Origin: Patagioenas fasciata
Taxonomy: Eukaryota; Chordata; Aves; Columbiformes; Columbidae
NCBI RefSeq assembly: GCF_037038585.1
Contig: NC_092525.1
Location: forward strand, 27,182,367 to 27,246,366
Length of the DNA stretch: 64,000 nt
Reading direction: 5' to 3'
Part shown: piece by piece, positions 24,701-35,742 of the stretch
Layout: every line of letters begins with the position of its first letter
Position numbering within the stretch: the first letter of the stretch is position 1
The notes under the pieces: model-generated
Told to the model about the DNA's origin: nothing
Database searches by the model: none
What the model saw: the letters and a program-made list of their open reading frames with translations, nothing else
Translations under genes and position numbers: made by a program

Positions 24701-27700
24701 TCAGACATCATTTGCAACTACAACATTTGAAACTTCCTGAAGATGCCTGCTGTCACACTGAAGAGGGCAAGTGATCTTTCCTGTTCCATGCTTAAATCTT
24801 GGATGCAATTTAAAACCTGCTCAATACATACAAATTGCAACAGTATGTAGCAGACTGTATTTTCCACTTCAGAGATGAAGAACCTCACCCACCAGCTCCT
24901 TCTCCATTTGTCCACACAGTAAAACAGGACTATGGTACCAAAGGCATTCTCCTATATGGCTGAGTAATAATGCAACCCCCTTACTCAATTTCTTCAGTTA
25001 GCAACTCGTGTTGATTTTTTGCCCCATTAGCAAAGACATTAAAGTTACCAAAAACAATGCCACCTTATGTAGTAATTACGCTGTTTGTTTCTCCTCTGAA
25101 GAAACCCTGAATTTAGTTATTCCAGGACATGAATATAACCCCAGAGATTTTTTGGTATATTTTTCAAGATCAATGTTGGTTTCTACTATATACTTCCCAC
25201 TCTTCCTTCTATGTAAGCACCAATTCCCCCTAACCCAGTAGTAAATGCAAAACACAAATTTAGCACTCTCAGGACTTACTATACCTTGCTTAAAAAAACT
25301 AGTTTTCTAAAAACCACACGGAAGCTGCACTCACACAGCCTGTTGTCTGCATTCTAATTTAATAAACCTGTTTCACATGTCTTCGTAATATTTGACACTG
25401 TAAGATCCTAACCAATGGAAAATCCTGCTAGATCTTTGAAATGTAGGAAAAATAAATTGGGTCTCAGCTCAGACCTGCTTCTTGCACTAATTAGTGAAGT
25501 TACAAGAACATAACATCGCAACATTCGAACTACATAAAACCTTACCAAACAGTGTTTAAACCTAAAGTGGTAACATGAAAAGAAACAAAAGAAAATAAAT
25601 TATTACCCTCGCGGACATACCTCTTCATCATCAAGAAAGGATTCAAACCAGTCCCATAGATCTGTAGGTGGCTGTGTGTACCTTGAAGTACAAAAATAAT
25701 GTAAAATTTTAATACAGGTTTCGATATATTAAATAAGTCATTAGTTGATTACACTGATACTTACCTAATATACATAAATCCAAGAGCCCTAATATATGGA
25801 GAGTCTGTATGAGTTATAAGGCCCATCACTTGCTTACGAGTGAGTTTCAGTGTAAATAATTTGTAGAGCAGACAAAAGGCAGTAGACACAATTCCTCCAG
25901 TTCCAACACCTCGCACCTTTCAAAAGAAAAAAAGTTAGTTGACAACACAGGAATTCACAAAGACATTATCCCAAATCTACAAAGGAACATGAGAACTAAC
26001 ACAGGATAAACTACAAATCTACTACATGGAAAAAGTAACACTACTTGCACCTGCTGGTTTGGAAGCAAAGGGAATATATTCACTCTTTGTAATGTAGTTT
26101 TATATCTAGATACTGAAACAACATACAAGCAAGTTTTAGCTGTGCTTGGGAAATTTATTTACCAGACAGAAAAATTTAAGAAGGCACGTACTTCTACTTA
26201 CCCCTCCACACATCCCTGTCTGGCCTGCTGTTTTTCTGCTCCCCTTTTCCCACGGTTCAACATGCGTAACCTGAAAAGGTGGGATGGGGGAGAGGACAGA
26301 AAGAAAGAAAGAAAGAAAATTACAATTACAACCTTCAGAATGTTTATCTGCCTATAAAAACCTAATTTAAACAATTAATATCCTACATCAATCTTAAATA
26401 GCTTGTCTTCTCCTACCAAAATCAAGATCAAGTCTGCTTTGTCATTAAAGTAAACCATTCCTCTTTTTCAATTATCATATTGAAAAACTACAGCCAAAAT
26501 CATGGATGAAGTTAAAAAAAAAAAAAAGGGCAAAAAACAACAAAGCAAGCATCTACGCTTATTCTATACTCCACGTACTTTCAAATACTTTATGACTAAA
26601 CCCCATCATTACTATTTGCTGTGGTGACTAAACAGTAACCTTTATTCAAACTGTCTCTTAACAAGTTTACTGATACTTGCCACTGACAGCTACAGAAGTC
26701 AATCTACAGTCTCATTCATAAATCTCATTTATGCATTGATCTTAGCTAGAGATTTGAATATCATCTACAATCAGGACATAAGAAAGATGTCTATAAGTAT
26801 TTTAACCTAAAAAACCAATATTTTTTCTTGTAGTCTGCAGTGATGTTTATAGATAAAATGGTTCCCAAGAACTAATAAGTAAAGCTTGCCTAATTCAAAT
26901 ATTTTGAGATGCATTTAGAGGTGAGTACACAAACATAGTTAACCAACACTATTTCTTAAATTTGATACTAAGAGTCATAAGAAGTTAAGAACCATAAAAC
27001 CACCTAAGCTACTATCTAAAATTGTGAAATTCAGAGCAGTAACATCTGGTTCAAGAAACAACTATATTTCCTAAACATGTCAACTTAAAAAAAAAAAAAA
27101 AAGCTACAATGGTGTTACACTGGATTGGAATAAGAGTTTGTGGCCAAGTTGTACTGTAGTTCACAAATCAAAATTATGTAACAATACATGAAACAAAACT
27201 AATTATGTACAGAATGACACGAAATCAGAGATATCCTAACAGCTAAAGTTGCTGAACTGTTCTGTTGTTTTGGTTTTTTCCCCACAGTTGCTGTCTTATC
27301 CAAATAGGAAACATGAGAGAGACCCATACCATAGAATTCAAAATCCACTATGACTTCCTGTATTACTAGCATAATATAAGAAGTTCACAAATAATACTGC
27401 ACATCCTTCTGATTATTTATGGTTTTGCCTCCCACAGGAGAAGTATTTTTTAGTCAAAGGATTGAGTATGACACTATAAGAATCTCAGTCTTTTTTTTTT
27501 TAAATTACAGTTAGGTTTACTGGCCACAATCAACATACACATGCTGGGTTTGAGAGATATCAATAAACCCCAAATGTTTGAAAACAAAACTAATTTCAGA
27601 AGAGTAAAGTTTTGATCCTACCAAAACTGCTGCACATGCTTAACTTGTTGGAAATATACAGACTAAATGAAGCTGAGGACACACACGTGGTGCTAAGATC

Positions 27701-29837
27701 AAGGATAAAGAAAGAGGAAGTCAGTCACTTCGCAGACACAGAGCTGAAACAGGAGACTAGAACCACAAGTGAATTAGTTCAAATATCTAGACAGAATCCA
27801 TGTCTTCAAAGATGGTGACTATTACTACCTGCCTGTGTGACTTCCTGAGAATCCAGCATTCTTAATCTTTTTTAATGAGCTACTTATTGTGGTTCTCAAA
27901 GACAAATACACTCGAAAATACACCTGCTTTGGTAGATATCACAGCCATTAAACACCCAGACAAAGCCAGCAATTTCTCAGGAATTTCAAAACACGAACAG
28001 AATTCATATCTTCTGCACAGAACTCAAATCTTCTCAACATCAATGAATAACCTTAACCATCAGGTTGTCCTCTGCCTCTCATCTATTACTCATAAGGCTC
28101 TGAGTTATCATTTTATTTATCATGCAGTTTTGAGTCAGAGTAACTGTCAAGTTCAGTAAAACTTTATTTACATTGGATTAATAAGCAGATTTTTAATGAT
28201 ATATCAAATTTCTCCCCCAATTTAAGATTAAGCCACTTATGGAATGAAACACTGAAACAAGCAAATAAACTATTTAACATACTGCAGTTGAGCTCTACCA
28301 ATATTAAGACGACAAATTGCATCCAATATTTCTTACTACATCTGAAAAGGTCGACGTAGAATACAGTAAGCTCTCAAATTTCCTGAAAATATGCTTCTAA
28401 ATCTTTCAGCTCTTGCCATCACTTGCAAAAATAAACTTCGCTGCTTTCCATGCTGATAGTCAGAAGGAATTCTTTCGATTTCATATGCAGCAAATAGTAA
28501 ATTAACTGAAGAGAACCATTGTAGACAGTCTGTGTAATTCTGAGTAGAATTAAGCAGTCCGCTCCAAATGACAGAGCCCAAGCACAGAAGCTTTACCAAA
28601 AAGAGGAAAAAGAGTAGCACCATTTTCATAAGTGCAAACAATGCCTAAAATCTCCAAGTACTTCCACCGAGTTACTTTCCCACAATTATAGTGCCCTGAG
28701 TAACATGACTTGCCCTGGTTAAATAAGAAAAAAAAGGCTATTAAAAAATTATTTTAAAGTATATTGAAACACACTGACACATTAACATCATCAAACAGAA
28801 CCAATTCATCTGAGAAAAATATCTCAATAATCGAAGTGCAGCTGACTGAAGACAGGAGCCTGGATTATTTAGGTTTTGGTCTCATCAGAACAAAGAAGGT
28901 GGCTGTGTTGATGAGCATTAATTATGCATACCTCTACCAGGGAGAATGGCTTGATGGAAGCCTCGCTGCAAAACTGATTCAATCCTGCTAACAAAACAAC
29001 AACTGAGACACGGGTGCACTGACACAGTTATCTCCCCAGTATACCCTACCTAACACCAAAAGAAACACTAAAATGAACTAGCTTTTGGTTTGGTGTGGAG
29101 CAGAGGATCTCAACCTCTAACTGAAGGCGGCAGCCACATGCAAACTCCTGCTGAAAGCACCTGCAGTGACCACGGCACCTCCAGCGCGGTCACACGGCTG
29201 TGGGCAGTCTGGGCAGGGCCTGTCCCCGAGCCGGCCGCCGGTCGAGCCCCCTCCCCGCAGCCCTTCGCCGGCCATTTCCTCCCCCTGCCCGGGCTCATGC
29301 TGCCAGCTGCCGAACTCACAACGCCGGGATTCCAAATGCGACGCGAAAGTCGCCTCTTTAGTGAAGAGAAGGGAGCACTTCGGATTCCCCCAACAATAAA
29401 AAGAGATATCTACTCGCACCCCTTACCGCCAGATAAGGGTCAGGAAGGCAGGAGAGCCCGCAGGCCGCACTCCCTTCGCACCGCGGCCGCAGGCGGGCTG
29501 GGCACCGGCGCCAGCGCGGCCCGCCGAGCCCGGGCCGCAGCCCCCCGCTCACCTTGAAGTAGATCTCGTCCACCACCTCATGGTAAGTCTTGAGCTCGTA
29601 GAGCTGCACCTTGAAGTAGGGCGATGAGAGGATGTTGGTGAGAATCATGGGGTTCAGGTTCATGGTCTTCTCGTTCCCCCACAACGGCAGCACATTGCCC
29701 TGCTTGCCCGAGGCCGCCGGCTTGGGGGCTCCGCTCTGCAGTTGCTGCTGGGCCGGCGGGAGGGCGCCCGGCTGGTGCTGGGCCGCCTGCTGCCCCTGAC
29801 AGTTGCCGGCGCCGACAGCGGGGCTATTGTTGGCCAT
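21742..29837 (-). CDS. PRPF38B: PRPF38B, pre-mRNA-splicing factor 38B
   Basis: Six minus-strand exons join in frame: 29837-29553, 26270-26202, 25916-25765, 25681-25621, 23084-22861 and 22594-21742. They give 547 residues, against 546 in human. The start MANNSPA is followed by a Gln/Ala/Pro-rich leader to about residue 40, then the PRP38 domain (GKQGNVLPLWGNEKTMNLNP; THVEPWEKGS; LGFMYIRYTQPP; LWDWFESFLDDEED) to about residue 240. From about residue 258 to the end there is a long RS/RE/RD-rich tail, coded mostly by the last exon. The family takes part in the spliceosome; PRP38 proteins act at the U4/U6.U5 tri-snRNP and in spliceosome activation, and RS tails are phosphorylated and mediate protein contacts in nuclear speckles. 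The intron between exons 3 and 4 is only 83 nt. All splice sites are GT-AG. Confidence 0.98.
26271..29552 (-). other. PRPF38B: PRPF38B intron 1
   Basis: This 3.3 kb intron separates the leader/early PRP38 exon from the 69-nt exon 2. It is AT-rich, with poly(A)/poly(T) runs near 26514-26527, 27089-27103 and 27490-27500. Its 5' end (right side) lies within the CpG island. I found no conserved coding exon or convincing snoRNA in it. Confidence 0.75.
26299..26318 (+). repeat. (GAAA)5 microsatellite
   Basis: Five perfect GAAA units lie in PRPF38B intron 1, starting 29 bases from the acceptor of exon 2. On the transcribed strand this is a (TTTC) run, so it forms part of the polypyrimidine region upstream of that acceptor. 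Confidence 0.9.
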
Positions 29838-30310
29838 GGCGGCGCGGGGCCTGCGGGGCGGACGAGCGGCCACGCCACACCAGAGCGCGGGCTGCCGGGC
29901 CGGGCGCTGCCTCCGCCAACTGCTGACAAGATGGCGGACCTGCGGAAGTAACGGCTTCGCCTTCCGGGGCCGAGACGGCCAATCCCCGCAAGGCGGGGGC
30001 GGGAGAGCAGGGGGAGCGGTAGGGGTGCTCTTTCCCGCCGTGCGGCTGTGTGTCCGCCTTCTCAGGCAGCCCGAGGCCTCACAGAGCCCGTGCGACAACA
30101 GCTGTCCCGCAGCCAGCTCGTCTCTCTTGCCTTCCAGCCGACAGCAGCCGTGTTGTACCTCCCCCGAGGCTCACCCCAGGCCGGCGGGGTGCCCCGGCCG
30201 GGCCCTGGGGCCTCCAGGCAGGGAGAGGCGGCCCGAGACGAGTGAGGGGCCCTAGCGGCCTGCCAGGGACAGCTGCTGCCACCGCAGCACCAGGTGTGAG
30301 GCCAGCGGCC
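29150..30310. promoter_or_regulatory. PRPF38B: CpG island, PRPF38B promoter
   Basis: GC- and CpG-rich DNA surrounds the PRPF38B first exon. A YY1-type site CAAGATGGCGG lies at 29927-29937, about 90 bases upstream of the start codon, and next to it on the minus strand is ACTTCCG, an ETS-like site. Both are typical of TATA-less housekeeping promoters, and YY1 sites of this type usually sit close to the start of transcription. I therefore infer a transcription start at about 29930-29960. Confidence 0.75.
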
Positions 30311-33300
30311 TGGCAAACTTGTGAATGAGTGCCGTCGGTCACCCTCGTTGTTAGTGACGAGGCCGGAGCCCAGCAGAGTATCTGCGGCCTGCTCCTGCCT
30401 TCGCAGAAAGTGAGAGGCTGAGAAATAACGACAGGAATCCCGAGTGAAGAAGCGTGTGTTAGTGGCTGCACGGCCAGGATACATCAAAGCCTGTTCATTT
30501 GAAGCTAATGCTGGTGGTGAGGCCCGCTCCCGGCTGAGGCCTGGCAATGCTTGAGCAGCTTCCCAGAGTCTTTTCCTGCACCAAGAAAACGATAACTATT
30601 TCTGTGGCTAAATTCAGGCTGAATGCTTCTTTCTGAAAGCAGTAATACAGATACTACATACAGACTTGGAACAACCAGAATAAGGTTACTGCATTTGCAA
30701 GTTAAGACAAAGCAGTTTGGTTTAGGAAAGTAACTGTCAACATTGAGATGCTATCAGGAAACACAAGTTAAAATCCTCCAGTTTTGCCTGAAAAATATCT
30801 GATAGATGAAATGAACTTGAATTTTCAGGTTACGTTTAACTCATTATTCAAAGGTTTCCAGTAGGCTTTGAATTACAGGTTTGTTTGTTTGGTTTTTTTT
30901 CAAAAGCAGGAAAAAAAAAAAAAAAAGAAGTTCCATACTTCGGTGTTGAGCTTTAACCTGAAGTACAAAAGGAAGACTGAATGCATGATCCTGAAGAACT
31001 ACCAAGAGATTCTAAATGTCAAATGACTGTGCAAAAGCTTAAGTGAAAGTCCACCAAAATAACTGCAAACTGGGCATGGTGGAACAAAATACCCTTCTCT
31101 GCGTGTACAACTGAATGTTCCATGTTGCTCAGCACATCACGAAAAAGGTGCAGGGAGAAGCTGGTATGGAAGCATCCATGGAAAAAGCATCTCTACAGGT
31201 GTGATATTTAAAACTAATTTAGTTTTTTAATTTAAAAATGAGATAAATACTGCTGGAAGTAACATTAGAATAGTTACAATATCTTCACAGTAATTAATCT
31301 TCCTTACTCTGGCACTTTTAACATACCTGAGAGCTCATACTATAGCAGAAAAGGGTCCTTATCAGTCCCTGGCAGTTAACAGTTACTCTAAACTGCTTAC
31401 TGTGCTATCCAGGCTCTTCACTCCCCTTTCAGCCTCCGCTTCACATCGGGGCTGATTTCCAAAGTTGTTCACAAAAACATCGTTACTCATCACATGGCTC
31501 TACCATCTTGATACAGTAAATGTGCATTTAGCAATCTCATATGAAATTAAAGAAAGAATCACAAAATTAATTCTAAGAAAGTGGCCTTATAGCAGTGAAG
31601 TAATCTTGTTCTGGAGACAGCTAGAGTAGTTTCTTTGAAGCTGAGTAGGTTGTCGTTGTTTAGGGTGCCCTTGACTCTTTGAGTGCCTCCTTAATTTTTC
31701 TTGTATAATCACTTCAAGACAGCCTGTATTTCTGTGGTTATCCAAAATGTGTTTTCACGCATTTATCTTTTCCTGTTGAAATATTTAGTCAATAGGTTCC
31801 AAACATCAGTGTTTTTTCCTCTGTATAGGATAACATTTTTGTACTTATTATGCAGTCCCTCTTTGGTGGTGATGCTGAAACCTTTGACATAGCTGCAACC
31901 TATAAATCCATTTGCTCCAAATTAGATTTTCTTCCTTCAGGCATCCCAACTGGTCTTTATACAGCACAGAGCCAAAGCAAAAAAAAAAAAAAAAACACCA
32001 ACAAAAATCAACCAGGAGGTGGTTTTCACTTGCAAACTGCAAGGAACTATATATAATTATAAAAGAGCACAGTGATCTGTGTGTAAGAGTCTAGCCTCAC
32101 TTCTCATTCGCACAGTTAATTCTGAATTTTCTCAAATGGGCCTAATCTGTTAGTTGAAGCTGAGGAGAAAGAAACTAGTACTTAGTTACTGAACATCCTC
32201 TGAATCTGTTTTTAGAGCAATGGTCATTAACTCTAAAATTATAGATGAGGCAGTATTGCTGCATGTATTTTCTTGTCAAATATCAGTGTAGACAGGTGTA
32301 TTCAGGCAGCAATGCTGCATTAGGTTACTATTTAATTGTATGCACTACAGCTTTAAATGAAAAAGGAATTGTGTACTGTTGTCTTTCTCATCCCAGTTAC
32401 TGAAGAATAAGTTTCAGCAGTTTAAGATTTTTTGATTCATGACTTCCTATTATGAGATGCCTTTATTTCAGTATAGTCATATAAATTGTTGCTCTCTATA
32501 TGGTACAAAAGTAACATACTTCTCTAAAAATAACCTGTTTCATTTGTGGGCATATTGAACTGAATGCAACTTGAAATTCAGTTTGAAATTGTAATGTGAA
32601 AAATACCTTTGAACCAAAGTTTCTGAGAAACCTCATTGACTTGGACCTCCTTTGAGCAGGCCTCTTCCAACATAAATTGTTCTATGATTCCTTGAGAATG
32701 TTAAGAGGATTTAACACCGTATAAGGAAAAAAACACCCTGTATTTTCTCTTCTAAAAAGCAAAAACCTAATTAAAAATAAAAGTCAGTTTACTAGACTAA
32801 TCAAAGGGATTTAATGGGAATTATTCCCTATACAAACATAGTTTCTGTGCATGGCCCAATTGGGTTATACAGGTCTTTAAATCTTATTAGGGAAAAAATC
32901 CTGCAAAAATAATTGACCAGGTGTTACATATAGTTTAAAATAAATTTCCTACATAGGTAAAGATTGATAATATTACAGCATGTATTTAAAACCTGTTTGC
33001 AATCCAAACTGATGGAGACAGCAACTCTCAGGCTGCCTTATTTGCATACATTGTTGTTAGCACTTCACTGTGATAATGGTAGAAAAACAACTGTGAAATT
33101 GTACAGTTTCTTATTTCTACTACTCAGAAACCAAAATGAATACAAAGAAAAGCTATTTGCCATTGTATTGCAAACTCCAAAAACCAAAGAAGCTCAAACA
33201 GAATGGAACCATTCCAATAACTTGAGATTTCTGAAAAAAATGTCTGCATCACCAATTTGCAAGCACACTTAAATACATTTCCTAGCTATTGAGTAAACAA

Positions 33301-34139
33301 CATAGCTAACCTGCTGTTAACTGCGTATCCTCTGTCTAGGCCACATCCTGCAAAACTTAACCTTAGCCAAGACTCAAGTTTAAGCCATCACAGACAGGTA
33401 TTAGCATATAAATTTCTAGTATTTTCTGAAATCTAAACCCAAAAGCATTGAATTGTGGTCTAATTTAGTTAACAAATCTTCTGAACCCTCACTGTCACCA
33501 CAATCCTTTCTTTTGGGTCCAGGCACAGAGTGCACACCCTCCTTTTCACAGAGCAGCCCCACCCTATCATTAACAAAGCGCTTTACAGGCTTGTGAACAG
33601 AAAAAGTAACAGGAAATGTGGAACCGAATTTTCCTTTCTACTTTCACTGTGCATCCAAACAGCTGCCTGCTCTTTGAGAGACAAATCTTGCCCCAGTGTG
33701 GAAAATACTTCATGCAATCCTGCGAAAGACATCGATTGTCTCTTTTTGTGGTCTGTGCCTCCCTCCGCCTGGCAGAGCTCTCACCCTGTCACTGGATCCT
33801 GACCCAGTCGCCACCAGCGCAATAGCATCAGTTTCTCCTATGGAGAAATAACAAGCTCCTCTGCAGACACGGGAGCTGTACCGAGTCACACAGAACCTAA
33901 AAGAAGTAGCAGAAGGAGTGGCGGATTTTTTTTTCTTTAGTGTAAAAATTAGGGACACCTTCCCGCCAATCACCTTTTAATTTCGCAGAGGGAGGCTGGC
34001 ACAGGCAGAGACAAATACAGCAAGGCGGACCTTTGGATGCTCATGTGATGCTAAGCTGTCTTGTATTAATGAGGATTAGAAGGCATCGCTCTACATTACA
34101 AGGTGTAATACATAAACGTTTTGCTGTGCGGCATTGTAA
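30311..34139. other. Interval between PRPF38B and HENMT1 promoters
   Basis: The two genes are head to head but their CpG islands are about 4 kb apart, so they do not share one core promoter. The interval is AT-rich, with poly(A) runs near 30909-30926 and 31980-31995 and one short CR1-like fragment near 32650-32690. No conserved coding sequence could be recognised; several small open frames here lack start context, splice signals or family motifs. Confidence 0.6.
32650..32690 (+). repeat. Short CR1-like 3' fragment
   Basis: CCTCTTCCAACATAAATTGT followed by TCTATGATTCC resembles the extreme 3' end of avian CR1 elements (CTTCCAACC...ATTCTATGATT). It is short and diverged. Confidence 0.5.
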
Positions 34140-34700
34140 CTCCGGGGTGGAGGAGAGGCCGCCAGCTGCTGCTGGGAGCAGTTTCCCGGCGCTCCTAACG
34201 ACGCCGAAGCGTCGAGTCTTTCTGCTCGAAGGGCCAGATGTGCCTCGGGAACCCGCACGCACGGGCCCGGGAGAGAGGGGAGCGGCAGGCGCGGGCCGCG
34301 CGGCCGCCCGTAGGTCGCGCCTGAGGCGGACGCTGGCGGCTGCGCACCGGGGAGGCGGTTGGCGGTGGGAGGTCAGCGACAGGCGATGGAGAGAGGAGCG
34401 CGGGGAAAGGGCAGGGGTGTCAGGGAATGGCTGCTGGGACATGGCTGCTGGGGGGCGGCCCAGTCACGCTCCTCGCGAACCCCGCGGATGGCGAGGAGCA
34501 GGCCGTAGGAGATACCCGGTGACGGTCGAGGGCTGGGGCCGGGCCGGGCCGGGCTGGGCTGAGACGGCTCTGGCCGGCGAGGCGTGGGCTGAGGCAGCGC
34601 CGGGCTGCTGTGTAAGGGAGCCCGGGGAGGGCTGGGGTGCAGCCTGCGGGCCGGGAGCATGTGGGGATGATGAGGTGGGTGCCAGTGGCCCGGCTGCCCA
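34140..34700. promoter_or_regulatory. HENMT1: CpG island, likely HENMT1 promoter and untranslated exon 1
   Basis: A GC-rich, CpG-rich block lies 1.0-1.6 kb upstream of the HENMT1 start codon. The exon carrying that codon begins with an acceptor at 35728, so an untranslated first exon should lie upstream, most simply here. GATGAG|GTGGGT at 34669-34680 is one plausible donor, not proven. A short GGGCC/GGGCT tandem occurs near 34537-34562. The long open frame through this block is a product of GC composition. Confidence 0.65.
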
Positions 34701-35742
34701 GGCAGTTTCTGGGGAGAGAAGCCCAACAGGGTCACTTGCTACTAAGGAGACAAATGGCTGGCCTGAATGTCGGGCTTGTTTCTGGTTTTGTACATATATG
34801 TATATAAAATATATATTTATACTTATGCAGGAAAGATGTTATGGGGCGTTCAAGTTGTCAGCAGGCTTGGCCCGGGTGCTCTGTTTGTGTTGGACCTGGT
34901 GCTTGTCAGATCTGCTCCTGAGCGCTGGGCGGCACCCGGTTGGGGAGCATGAGTCGCTCTGGGAAGCTGTGTGTGCACAGGACCCTTTTCTTTCACCTGC
35001 CTCTGGGGACTTCACTTATCATTTATTAGGGCCTTATTTTCAGTTGGGAAATTTCTTGTTATATATGTGTGCCAAAATGTGGCTTTTAATAAAAGATAGG
35101 CAAGTTGGAAATGCACTAATGGTTAGGACTAGTTCCATGTTGTTAGATAAGTTATAAAATACAGGCACTGGTAACGAGGTTTAGCTGGTAGTAAATCTAA
35201 AGCAAAGGCCCAGCAGAACCTTTCCTCTTGCACAACAAAATAGTTTTTCATATATTTCCTGCTATTTGTTACATTGTAGAAATTGCATTGAGCTATACAT
35301 AAATCTAGATATCAAATAATCTGGATTGTAAGATAAAACAAATGATAGATGAGAGACAAGAAAGCAGGCACCTAAGTGATGACTTATTTGTTTTTCTGCA
35401 CTTGCCAGAGAAGCTTAGGAAGATTAAATAGATTGCAGTTGTGTAAACACTACATATGTGTGCAGGACAGAGAGTGACAAATTATGAAACTTGCTTTTTA
35501 TGATTCTTTATGATTTATAATTGGTTATTTACATTATTATATGTGGAGGAAGCAGCTAGTGCCTAATTTCTCTAATTCCTATGTTTTTATCATTCTCTTA
35601 ATAGAACTGGGATCAGGTCTACCTGTGCTTAATTGTGAATTGAACACCACTGAAAAGAGCAAACTCTATAATTTGATATGTTACAAAATGTATCAGAAAA
35701 TAAGAATTAACTTTTTTTAAATTTTAGCATTAGCGAAATATA

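Noticed and set aside
29090-30547. Many Pro/Ala/Arg-rich open frames in the PRPF38B CpG island
   Set aside because: They overlap the real first exon in other frames or depend on base composition.
34033-35157. 374-residue open frame on plus across the HENMT1 CpG island
   Set aside because: It is rich in Gly, Ala and Arg only where DNA is GC-rich, has no family motif, and runs through the probable untranslated exon 1 and its intron.
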